Of a stretch of 35,252 nt of DNA, positions 22,932 through 30,670 are shown in pieces; the first letter of the stretch is position 1; each line of letters starts with the position of its first letter. The translations under genes and the position numbers were made by a program. Source of the stretch: Holophagae bacterium. Its GTDB lineage: Bacteria; Acidobacteriota; Thermoanaerobaculia; Thermoanaerobaculales; Sulfomarinibacteraceae. The stretch is taken from NCBI GenBank assembly GCA_003105185.1, contig PQAJ01000245.1, positions 1 through 35,252 on the forward strand, written 5' to 3'. The notes below the pieces were generated by a model. That model did not search any database. It was not told the origin of the DNA and saw nothing but the letters and a program-made list of their open reading frames with translations.

Positions 22932-22970
22932 GTGACATCGCAGCGCGCCATCCCTGGCGCGCCTCGGATG
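22932..22970. repeat. Palindromic interspersed repeat, copy 3
   Basis: Shares the perfect core GCGCGCCA-TCCC-TGGCGCGC with copy 2, with matching flanks on both sides over ~38 bp. Sequence outside this core differs, so the mobile or recurring unit is the short palindrome. It lies between vapB and the SDR gene. Confidence 0.8.
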
Positions 22971-23051
22971 CGACGGCCGGCGCTCCTCGCTTCTCCCTTC
23001 CACCTCCTCCCCCTATCCTCCGGCTACATCGCTCGCCCGGGAGGCACCACC

Positions 23052-23825
23052 ATGTCCAACCTCTTCGATATCTCCGGCAAGGTCGCGCTCGTCACCGGCG
23101 GCTCCCGCGGCATCGGCCTCATGATCGCCCGTGGCTTCGTCGAGGCCGGCGCGAAGACCTACATCTCCTCCCGCAAGGCGGACGTCTGCAACGCCGTCGC
23201 CGCCGAGCTCTCGAAGACCGGCGAGTGCATCTCCATCCCAGCCGACCTGGGCACCGAGGCCGGCTGCCGCTTCCTCGCAGGGGAGATCGCGAAGCGCGAG
23301 CCGAAGCTCCACATCCTGGTGAACAACGCCGGCGCCACCTGGGGCGCTCCCATCGCCGACTACCCCGACGATGCCTTCGACAAGGTGATGAACCTGAACG
23401 TGAAGGGCATCTTCCACCTCACCCGCTTCCTCCTGCCCCAGCTCGAAGCCGCCGCCAGCGCCGCCGACCCGGCCCGCGTCATCAACATCGGCTCGATCGA
23501 CGGGCTCCAGGCGCCCGCGATGGAGACCTACGCCTACTCATCAAGCAAGGCGGCGGTCCATCAGCTCACGCGCCACCTCGCCCACAACCTGGCGCCCCGC
23601 AAGATCATCGTGAACGCCATCGCCCCCGGCCCGTTCGAAAGCAAGATGATGGCCGAGACGCTCCAGCGCTTCGGCGAAGGCATCCGGGCGAGCAACCCCC
23701 TCGGCCGCATCGGCGAACCCGACGACATGGCCGGGACCGCCATCTTCCTGTCCTCGAAGGCGAGCGCCTACATCACGGGCGCCGTCATCCCCGTCGATGG
23801 CGGCATCTCCACGCGCCACCAGTAG
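23052..23825 (+). CDS. Short-chain dehydrogenase/reductase (SDR)
   Basis: A 257-residue classical SDR that oxidises or reduces hydroxyl/keto groups with NAD(P). It has the cofactor loop TGGSRGIG (15-22), NNAG (91-94), and the catalytic triad S148, Y162 and K166 in the order S...YSSSK. The C-terminal GxPDDMAGTAIFLSSxASxYITGxxxxVDGG-type ending is typical of 3-oxoacyl-ACP reductase-like members; the natural substrate cannot be told. ATG 23052 follows GGGAGG by eight bases; the longer open frame upstream is intergenic. A TATCCT hexamer at 23014-23019 may be its -10. It sits downstream of thiolase/VapBC without operon linkage. Confidence 0.93.
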   Translation: MSNLFDISGKVALVTGGSRGIGLMIARGFVEAGAKTYISSRKADVCNAVAAELSKTGECISIPADLGTEAGCRFLAGEIAKREPKLHILVNNAGATWGAPIADYPDDAFDKVMNLNVKGIFHLTRFLLPQLEAAASAADPARVINIGSIDGLQAPAMETYAYSSSKAAVHQLTRHLAHNLAPRKIIVNAIAPGPFESKMMAETLQRFGEGIRASNPLGRIGEPDDMAGTAIFLSSKASAYITGAVIPVDGGISTRHQ

Positions 23826-23879
23826 CTTCCGCTTCAGAAACCGGCCCAAACCGCCGACCAACGAGGGTGGAGGCGCCCC

Positions 23880-25940
23880 ATGCAGTTGAACCGCTCGTTC
23901 GGCGGGAGCACGAGCGCACGAGCGTTCGCCCTGGCCCTTTTCCTGGCCGTCGTGCTCGTTGCCACAGGGCGCGGCGCCGGGGCGGCTGGCCCCGTCACCC
24001 GCACCTGGACCGGCGACGGCGCCAACGGGAACTGGACCACCCACGCGAATTGGAACCCGGCGGCCCCCAACCCGGGGGACATCCTCGTCTTCCCGGCCGT
24101 GGCGGCGCGCAAGTCCAACACCAACGACTACCCGGCCGGCACCGTCTTCACCGAGCTCCGGTTACAGGGTTCCGGGTACGTCCTCGGGGGCAACCGCATC
24201 GAGCTGCTCCACGGCCTGAACAACACGCCAGTCCCGGCCGGCACGAACACCATCAACCTGGTGCTGGATGGCGAGGGCGGCATCACGAGCCACGGCGGCA
24301 CCCTCAACCTCATGGCCCACAACCTCCACGATGGCATGACCTCCGTCTTCGGCGGGACCGTGCACGCCGGGCACAACAACGCCTTCGGCCAGTTCAGCGC
24401 GACCGTCGACGTCCTCGCCGGGACCGTATCGCTGGCTGATGGCGTGACCATCTACAACCCGCTGATCATCGGCGGTCCGGCGAGCCCCGCACTCAAGGCG
24501 CTCGGCGATGCAGCGTGGGACGCGCCGATCTCCGTCTCGGGCCATTCCACCTTCGACGCTGTGCAGGGGGCCACGCTCCGGCTTCCCACGTCGATCTTCG
24601 GCCCCTTTGGCATCCTCAAGACTGGCCCGGGAACCGTGGTGCTTTCCGGTGAGAACACCTTTTCGGGCGCGCTCACGGTGGCCGAGGGCGTCCTCAGCGT
24701 CACCCGCCCCGAGGCCCTGGGCAGCCCCTTCGGCGGTACCGTGATTGATGGTGGCACGCTTGAGTTCGACGTAGCCCTCATGGCCGAGCCCATCACCATC
24801 AACGGCGATGGGCACGATGGCGGCGGGGCTCTGCGCAGCCTGTCCGGTATCAACCACCTGGGCAACGTCCTCATCGATAGCGACGCCACGGTCACCGTCG
24901 TCGAGGGCACCCTCCGCCTCCCGAACGGCATCGACCAGGCCGGAGAGCACCTCACCCTCACCATGACCGGCGACGGCACCCTCGAGATCGAGGACGGGGG
25001 CGACTTCGACGGCACCATCGCCGTCCTCGAAGGCTGGCTCTCGGTCCGTGGTGACCTGCTTGCCTCGGTCGATGTGGATGGTGGCGAACTCAAGGGCGAC
25101 GGAAGCACCGGTTCGGTCCGTCTCCTCGGCGGGTGGCTGACGCCGGGTATCCACGGGACCGGCACCCTTACGGTGGAGGGTGACTTCGAAGCCGGCCCCG
25201 AGGGTAGCGTTCACATCACGATCGATGCCGGGAACTCCTACACCGCGCTGCGCGTCACCGGCCTCGTGTCGCTCGAGAGCCCCACCCTGTGGATTGACGG
25301 CGACGGCGATGTCCCGCTGGGCGGGACCGTCACGCTCATCGAGAACACCGGCCCCGCGCCGATCAATGGCGAGTTCGCCTTGCGTGAGGAGGGATCCGAT
25401 CTGATCGTCGGTGAGACCACCTTCTTCCAGATCACCTACGCGGGCGGCCCGGACCCGGCCAACGATATGGTCCTCGCGCCGCTCCCGCCTGACTCCGCCG
25501 ACGCGGCGCTAGCCCTGCTGAGCACACCCCAGGGCGTGCCCTCGGGCGGGCAGGTGCCGCTGGTCTTCCGCGCCACCAACGCCGGGCCCGATGCGGCTAC
25601 CGGCCCGGAGGTAACCATCACGGCCGGTGCTGGCCTTGCGTTCGTCTCGCTGACGGCCCCCGCGGGCTGGGGCTGCCAGACCCCGGTCGTCGGGGCGCCG
25701 GGCGACATCGTCTGCACGCGCCAGGCGCTTGCACCCGGTGAGGCCGGAGACTTCCATGTCGTGTTCTCCGTGACCGCCGCGGCGGGGGCGAGCGTCGTCT
25801 TCACCGGCCAGCTCACCCACGCCTCGGCCGAAGAGGACCCGGCGGACAACGCCGTCGATGTCTCCGTTGGCGTTTCGCCCGCCGGGCAGCAGCCGTTCCG
25901 CCGTGCCCTCCCCGGGCTCGCCAGCGACGGCTCCTGGTGA
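23880..25940 (+). CDS. Secreted beta-strand-repeat protein with DUF11 domain (A)
   Basis: 686 residues. A Sec signal (1-~35, cleaved after an AGA/GAGA-A site) is followed by a module TRTWTGDGANGNWTTHANWNP ... GDILVFP with spaced Trp residues. This is characteristic of proteins with autotransporter-associated beta-strand repeats. The body repeats motifs such as LVLSGENTFSGALTVAEGVLSV and GTLEF. Residues ~540-665 form a DUF11/CARDB-like domain (FRATNAGPDAATGPEVTI). No autotransporter translocator barrel is present, in keeping with a cell lacking a typical outer membrane; it is probably released or wall-associated. The start at ATG 23880 has GGTGGAGG upstream. It is paralogous to the next gene. 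Confidence 0.88.
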   Translation: MQLNRSFGGSTSARAFALALFLAVVLVATGRGAGAAGPVTRTWTGDGANGNWTTHANWNPAAPNPGDILVFPAVAARKSNTNDYPAGTVFTELRLQGSGYVLGGNRIELLHGLNNTPVPAGTNTINLVLDGEGGITSHGGTLNLMAHNLHDGMTSVFGGTVHAGHNNAFGQFSATVDVLAGTVSLADGVTIYNPLIIGGPASPALKALGDAAWDAPISVSGHSTFDAVQGATLRLPTSIFGPFGILKTGPGTVVLSGENTFSGALTVAEGVLSVTRPEALGSPFGGTVIDGGTLEFDVALMAEPITINGDGHDGGGALRSLSGINHLGNVLIDSDATVTVVEGTLRLPNGIDQAGEHLTLTMTGDGTLEIEDGGDFDGTIAVLEGWLSVRGDLLASVDVDGGELKGDGSTGSVRLLGGWLTPGIHGTGTLTVEGDFEAGPEGSVHITIDAGNSYTALRVTGLVSLESPTLWIDGDGDVPLGGTVTLIENTGPAPINGEFALREEGSDLIVGETTFFQITYAGGPDPANDMVLAPLPPDSADAALALLSTPQGVPSGGQVPLVFRATNAGPDAATGPEVTITAGAGLAFVSLTAPAGWGCQTPVVGAPGDIVCTRQALAPGEAGDFHVVFSVTAAAGASVVFTGQLTHASAEEDPADNAVDVSVGVSPAGQQPFRRALPGLASDGSW

Positions 25941-25950
25941 CGCGGCGGGC

Positions 25951-27663
25951 TCAGTCCCTGGCGACCCCCGGCACATAGAGCTTGTACGGCCGCGGGTCAG
26001 GCGTGCCGATCGGCGTCACCACGGTCGCGCTGTTGTCCACGCTGTCCTGGTCGGTGGTCTGCGCGAACGTACCCACCGTCGCCGAAATGGGCTGGTTCCT
26101 GCCGGCATCCACCCGCACCACGATGGTGATGCTCGCCGAAGCCCCGGATGCGAGGTTCGGGCCCGTGCAGCTTACGCTCGAGGAGCCAGAGGGCGACGGC
26201 TTCACACACGTCCACCCCGCGGGCGCGGTCACCGATTCGAATGTCGTCCCGCCGGGTATCCCCATGGAGACCCGCGGCGAAGCGGCGGAGTCGGGCCCGG
26301 CGTTGGTCACCGTCGCCGTGTAGGTGAGCAGGCCGCCCGGCGAGGCCGTCGCCGGCTGCACCGAAAGCCCCGCCGCCAGGTCCGCGTTCACCCGCCGGAG
26401 CACCGTCAGCACCACGTCGTTGCCGGCGCCGCCCGGCCCTTTGTACGAAATGCCGAAGACCAGCCCGCCGGCCACGAAGGTGCTCCCTTCGGGCAGGCCG
26501 TAGAACGTGCCCTGCACCGCTCCGCTCCCGGAATTCTTGATAATCGTGAAGGTGTTACCCACGCTCGGGACGAAGCCCAGGTCGATCTCGAGCAGGGTCG
26601 CGTTGCTGGCCAGGCTCACCAGCCCGTCCACGCTGAGCTGCCCGTAACCCGTCCCCGCGGCCGTCCCGTCCAGGTCCACCTTGAAGCGACCGCCGTTGAA
26701 GATGGCGTTCCCAGCGGTCGCCAGGATGCCCGGCGACGAACCGGACCCCGGCCACACCAGCCCGGCCGTAACGTCGATGCTCCCGGCCGAACCCGTGCCC
26801 CGCAGCCACCCATCGCGCAGGACGGTCGCCGTGCCCGGGGTCGAGCTGTTCCAGGTGAGATTGCCGTGCTCGGCGGTCACCGGCCCGGCAAACGTGCCCA
26901 TCCCATCGACCTGGAGTTTACCGCCGCCCACGAGCGTGAGGCTCGCGCCCGGCGCTGCCTGGTCGAGCCCGCCCAGCACCAGAGTCGATTGGCCCACGCC
27001 GATGACCACCGGCCCGCTGAGGGTGACCCCGGCTGCGGAGTTCGTGCCCGACAACGACTGCAGCGCGCCCCATCCGCCAACGCCCGCCCCGGCGAGCAGC
27101 ACGGGCTCGTTGCCGATGCCGGTGAACCCGGAGAGCTGGAGCGTGGCGCCCGCCGAGACAGTGGTGCCCGCCGTATCGGCGCCCAACCCCCTGTCGTCTG
27201 TTACCAGGAGCGTCCCGCCAGTGACTGCCGCCACCGCCGTGAAGGTGTTGGCGCCGGTCAGCGCCATCCGTCCCGAGACCTGCGCGACACCGCCCCCGCC
27301 GCCGACGGCCATCTCCACAACGTTCGTGTCGCTCGAGGGGCTCTCGTTGCGCAACTCGCCCGTCACATCGAAAGCGGCTCCCTGCAGCCGGTAGCCGCCG
27401 CCGGTGAAGCGCACGGTGTCGAACACGAGTCCCGCGGCCAGGTTGTTGGTGTTGGTCTTCTGCGCCGCCCCGGCCGGGAACACCAGCGTGTCGCCCGCCA
27501 CGGGGACACCGCTATCCCAGTTCCCCGCGTCGGACCAGTTCGCGGTGGCTCCCGCCCCGGTCCAGGTACGTGTTGCCGCCGCGCTCACGGTCCCGGCGCT
27601 CGCGCCAAGGAGCGCGGCCACCAGCGCCAGAGCCAGCCACCACCCCGCGAATCGCTGAATCAT
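25951..27663 (-). CDS. Secreted beta-strand-repeat protein with DUF11 domain (B)
   Basis: 570 residues, paralogous to protein A. A signal peptide (1-~29) precedes a TRTWTGAGATANWSDAGNWDS ... GDTLVFPAGAAQKTNTNN module nearly matching A. Strand repeats follow (LTGANTFTAVAAVTGGTLLV; VLGGLDQAAPGASLTL), then a DUF11 domain (YTATVTNAGPDSAASPRVSM) with a cysteine pair in WTC ... VSC. The chain ends in RPYKLYVPGVARD, like the short Tyr-Leu/Val-Pro tails seen on many Chloroflexota secreted proteins. ATG 27663 has a GGGGTG site. It converges on A with only ten bases between stops, so the two transcripts must overlap. Confidence 0.88.
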   Translation of the reverse strand: MIQRFAGWWLALALVAALLGASAGTVSAAATRTWTGAGATANWSDAGNWDSGVPVAGDTLVFPAGAAQKTNTNNLAAGLVFDTVRFTGGGYRLQGAAFDVTGELRNESPSSDTNVVEMAVGGGGGVAQVSGRMALTGANTFTAVAAVTGGTLLVTDDRGLGADTAGTTVSAGATLQLSGFTGIGNEPVLLAGAGVGGWGALQSLSGTNSAAGVTLSGPVVIGVGQSTLVLGGLDQAAPGASLTLVGGGKLQVDGMGTFAGPVTAEHGNLTWNSSTPGTATVLRDGWLRGTGSAGSIDVTAGLVWPGSGSSPGILATAGNAIFNGGRFKVDLDGTAAGTGYGQLSVDGLVSLASNATLLEIDLGFVPSVGNTFTIIKNSGSGAVQGTFYGLPEGSTFVAGGLVFGISYKGPGGAGNDVVLTVLRRVNADLAAGLSVQPATASPGGLLTYTATVTNAGPDSAASPRVSMGIPGGTTFESVTAPAGWTCVKPSPSGSSSVSCTGPNLASGASASITIVVRVDAGRNQPISATVGTFAQTTDQDSVDNSATVVTPIGTPDPRPYKLYVPGVARD

Positions 27664-27799
27664 CCAATCACCCCCGCCAGGCGTGCTTTGTCATCGTACT
27701 AGACGCTGGCGCCGCCGCAGGCGTTCCTTAACCCCGCCACACCCCCGGTCGCGTCCGTCCCCCGGCGGTCTGCTTGCATCGAAGCCCCCTGGAAGCCCC

Positions 27800-29074
27800 T
27801 CACAGCACTACTCGCTCCTCGATCACCCTCGACCACTCGGCCGCCGGATCGTCGCTCCCCAGGTTGGCCGCGGCCGTGCGGCGCGACTGGATGCCCGCCT
27901 CCACCAGCGAACGCTCCTCGGCCACCTGCCGCGAACGGTCGACCGGGAGGATCGGGCCCCAGTGCATCACGGGGCGCACCGCCCCGGTCTCGAGCCCCGT
28001 GAACTGCGCGAGCAGCCGCAGCACCAGTTCGGCCCGCCGCTCATAGACCGCCGTGCGGATGCGCTGTTTGCGCGCCACCTTGCGCGCAATCGGGTCGAGC
28101 TCGGTGTTCAGCGCGACGCCGCTGAGCCCCTGCGGGTTGTGCCCGAACGCCGTCCGGGGAGACTCGCCGAGGTCGTGCAGCGTGCGGTAGACCAGGTCGA
28201 TGTACTCGCGGTGGAGGGCCACGCCCCCGCCCTGCAGGAGGTCGAGCAGGTACGCCTTCGCGCTCTCTGGCACCTCCCACACCGCGCCCGGTTCGACCGC
28301 GATGTCCTGCGAGCCGTGCACTCCTTCGAGGACCGCGATGGGGTTGCCCGAGAGCTCCAGGATCTGGCTGAGCTGGCTGTAGGCGCGGTTCAGTTCGCGG
28401 CTCGATTCGATGAGCGCCGGGATGTCGCTCGCACCCCACGGCTGCTTCGGTTCGCGCACGTTCGGGAAGAGGACGAAGGGGATATGGCCGTAGGGGTTGG
28501 GCTGCCGTTCGGCCAGCTCGTTTCCGCGCCAGAGCTCGAAGGCGGCCGCGGTCCAGTACTCGGTCACCAGGTCCTCGGGGCGTTCGGAAGCGCCCGGGTC
28601 CGGCGGCAGGCGGTACTGCGAGGCGAGCGCGGTCAGCCGCGTGGGGTCATCCGGCTGGCGCCACGCAAAGATGCCCTGCACGTCCGGGGCCGTCACCCGC
28701 ACCTCCGCGGCCCCGGCATCCCACGACACGCGGTAGCAGGCATCGCCGAGGACCGCGCAATCGAGCTCGGTCTCGTAGTCGAGCTGGGCGAGGGCGTTGG
28801 CCTGCTCCACCGCGCGAAAGGCCCGTTCCGCCCGGCGCGCGCGCTCCGCGCCCTGTTCGCCACCTTCGAGCTGGAGCGATGAGCCGGTCAGCAGGTAGCT
28901 GGTGACCTTGTCGACGAGCGCCTTCGCGTAGTTGAAGGTGAGGCGCCGTTCGCCACGGCGCGCCCGCCCGGGCCACTGGCTCCCCTGGTAGAAGGCGAGG
29001 TTGTCGCGGTAACGCTGGCGGCGGTCTTCATCGAGCCGCTGGAGGAGGACGGGCAGGGGCGTGTCGTTCGGCAC
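27800..29074 (-). CDS. Phage portal protein, SPP1 gp6-like
   Basis: About 424 residues resembling the SPP1 Gp6 portal family, which forms the dodecameric DNA gate at the phage head vertex. Recognisable stretches are the N-terminal DNLAFYQGSQWP, LTFNYAKALVDKVTSYLLTG, the ALGD/VLGDACYRVSWD strand, a central GHIPFVLFPN and IPALIESSRELNRAYSQLSQILELSGNPIAVLEG, and the C-terminal helical crown RRTAAANL. The start is not certain: GTG 29074 has GGAG seven bases upstream and gives the typical N-terminus. No terminase, capsid or tail gene is near. It is intact and has host-like codon use. Confidence 0.8.
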   Translation of the reverse strand: MPNDTPLPVLLQRLDEDRRQRYRDNLAFYQGSQWPGRARRGERRLTFNYAKALVDKVTSYLLTGSSLQLEGGEQGAERARRAERAFRAVEQANALAQLDYETELDCAVLGDACYRVSWDAGAAEVRVTAPDVQGIFAWRQPDDPTRLTALASQYRLPPDPGASERPEDLVTEYWTAAAFELWRGNELAERQPNPYGHIPFVLFPNVREPKQPWGASDIPALIESSRELNRAYSQLSQILELSGNPIAVLEGVHGSQDIAVEPGAVWEVPESAKAYLLDLLQGGGVALHREYIDLVYRTLHDLGESPRTAFGHNPQGLSGVALNTELDPIARKVARKQRIRTAVYERRAELVLRLLAQFTGLETGAVRPVMHWGPILPVDRSRQVAEERSLVEAGIQSRRTAAANLGSDDPAAEWSRVIEERVVL

Positions 29075-29341
29075 GGGCTGGCTCCGGTTGAAGAAGTGCC
29101 GCCACCGTGCGCGGCGTGGCCTGCTGCTCCAAGGGCCGGATGTCTCGCCAGCCGGGGTGCAATCGCGAATCGTGAATCGGAAATGGTGGTGGGGCGTGGC
29201 CGGGTGGCCGGGGCGGCCGGGCGGGGACTCCTCCCTTCTTACCTCCTCGCTCCTCCCCACTCTTCCCGGTTTCTTTCTCCTTTCCTTCCGCCAAACCGGG
29301 GGCAAACGTACACTCGGGCTACATTCGCCCCCGGAGCTCTT
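29075..29341. other. Divergent intergenic region with polypyrimidine tract
   Basis: Separates the portal gene and the lipoprotein gene. It holds GC-rich low-complexity sequence, then a C/T-rich tract at about 29228-29289. Two -10-like hexamers ahead of the lipoprotein (TACACT 29309-29314 and TACATT 29320-29325) are promoter candidates. No other gene is seen. Confidence 0.5.
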
Positions 29342-30097
29342 ATGCCACGCCGGCTCGTGCTGGCCCTCTGCGCCTGTACTCTCGCTCTCCCGGCCTTCGC
29401 AGCATGCGGCGGCGACGGGGGCGCTTCCGACACCGCTGCCGGTACTACGGCGGCGAGCAACACGCCGAACGGCGCCAACCCCGGCGCCTCGCCCGCGCTC
29501 GATGGGCCCGCCAGCAAATACTCGGTCGCCATCGATGACCTCGGCGTCAACTGGATCACCGACATCCCGTTTACGTTCGTGCTGGACATCGAGAACTACG
29601 CCCCGACACGGACGTTCCCCTCGGCCGATGAAGGCCGCACATTGCTGAACGAGTGGGGCTACCAGAGCGGCTACGAAACCGGCTACTCGCCCGAGGGCCG
29701 CGACACCGCCGTCCTCAACGGCGCCTTCTACGTCCGCGTCGAATCGCACCTTTTCGAGACCGAGAAGGGCGCCATGGCGGCCATGGCCTACTTCGAATCC
29801 ATCATCAAGTCCACCGGCGCCAGCCCAATCAGCGCCGCCGCCGTCGGCAACGAATCAGCCGCCTACACCGCCACCTTCGGCACGATCGGCAAGTCCAAAG
29901 TGAACGCGGTCTACCATCACGTCATCTTCCGCCGCGGCAACCTGGTAACCGTGGTGCTCACGAAGGGCGCGGAGGGCTTTATGAAGGTCGAACCGGCCCG
30001 CGAGCTCGCCCTGATCGCGGATGCGAAGGCCCTGGGCCAGAAGCCGGCCATCGAACCAACCCCCACCAGCAACTACACGCCGGCGGCCGGCAACTAA
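29342..30097 (+). CDS. Lipoprotein with domain shared with the J-domain protein
   Basis: 251 residues. A lipoprotein signal (MPRRLVLALCACTLALPAFA) ends at A-A-C22 with an imperfect lipobox, then GGDGG. A Thr/Ala/Asn/Gly spacer leads to one folded domain (~60-240) that is clearly paralogous to the C-terminal domain of the J-protein two genes on: compare NESAAYTATFGTIGKSKVNAVYHHVIFRRGN with NESSAYSLVQGTVGVSDVAAVYHRFIFRRGN by eye, followed by the shared EPARELALIADAKALGQKPA-type ending. The function is unknown. GGAG lies six bases before ATG 29342. It heads a cluster with the smORF remnant, the J-protein and the S8 protease. Confidence 0.85.
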   Translation: MPRRLVLALCACTLALPAFAACGGDGGASDTAAGTTAASNTPNGANPGASPALDGPASKYSVAIDDLGVNWITDIPFTFVLDIENYAPTRTFPSADEGRTLLNEWGYQSGYETGYSPEGRDTAVLNGAFYVRVESHLFETEKGAMAAMAYFESIIKSTGASPISAAAVGNESAAYTATFGTIGKSKVNAVYHHVIFRRGNLVTVVLTKGAEGFMKVEPARELALIADAKALGQKPAIEPTPTSNYTPAAGN

Positions 30098-30108
30098 CCG
30101 GAGGCGCG

Positions 30109-30249
30109 ATGCGCAAGAACCAGCCCCATCAGGTGTCCGTGAGACAACGACACCGGCGGTGGGCCAGCGAGATTGGGAGGTCCTCGATGAACCGATTTGA
30201 ATCGCTCCAACAAGGGCTTCCCTGCGCTACCGAGGCAGAGTCCGACTGA
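30109..30249 (+). pseudogene. Displaced 5' end of the ancestral secreted-domain gene
   Basis: ATG 30109 has GGAGG four bases upstream and reads MRKNQP, then continues into foreign sequence and stops at 30249 after 46 residues (MRKNQPHQVSVRQRHRRW...). Its first nineteen bases match the ribosome site and start expected for an intact gene: joined to 30671 they would read MRKNQPLLILGAGLVLLAM, a classical signal anchor. I interpret it as the severed beginning of the downstream gene. A separate functional 46-residue peptide is possible but unlikely, since the C-terminal part has no family features. Confidence 0.6.
30115..30127 (+). repeat. 13-bp direct repeat, left copy (AAGAACCAGCCCC)
   Basis: Exact match to 30658-30670, in the same codon phase (K-N-Q-P). 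It flanks the presumed J-domain insertion. Confidence 0.9.
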
Positions 30250-30670
30250 GAGGAACCTGTGGACCAAGACCCGTATGAGCTGTTGCAGGTCTCACCGAAC
30301 GCGAGTCTGGGAGTCATCGAGGCTGCCTATCGGCGTCTCGCCAAGACTTACCACCCCGACAACGTGGCAACGGGGGACTCGGATCGATTCAAGTCTATCC
30401 AGGCAGCCTACGAGTTGCTGCGTGACCCCGCCGCCCGAGCTCAGTTCGACCTCGGGCGCGGCCCACGCCAGAAGACTCCGCCGCGAGCCGAAGCGTCAGG
30501 GTCGTCTTCGACCAGCGCGGGCGGGCAGGGAGACCGCGGCGGGGAACAAAAACGACAAGGTGACGAAACCGCCCGGAAGACTTCCGGTGCGACTGGGGAT
30601 CATTCGACACGGGAGGCTAGGCCTTCGCCCCGGCGAGTGGAGCGCGCTGCACTCGCTAAGAACCAGCCCC
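30128..30670 (+). other. Inferred inserted segment carrying the J-domain 5' gene part
   Basis: 543 bp, exactly 181 codons, between the two direct-repeat copies (right copy included). It contains the tail of the displaced ORF, the GAGAGG ribosome site, GTG 30259, the J domain and its linker. Hand count of 30181-30420 gives about 58% G+C, against about 62-65% in sampled flanking lines. No transposase or terminal inverted repeat is present, so the mechanism is unknown. Confidence 0.55.

Noticed and set aside
25858-27702. Plus-strand open frame of 614 codons over protein B
   Set aside because: Arg/Pro/Gly/His-rich translation with no signal or domain; the minus-strand frame encodes a recognisable signal peptide, strand repeats and DUF11.
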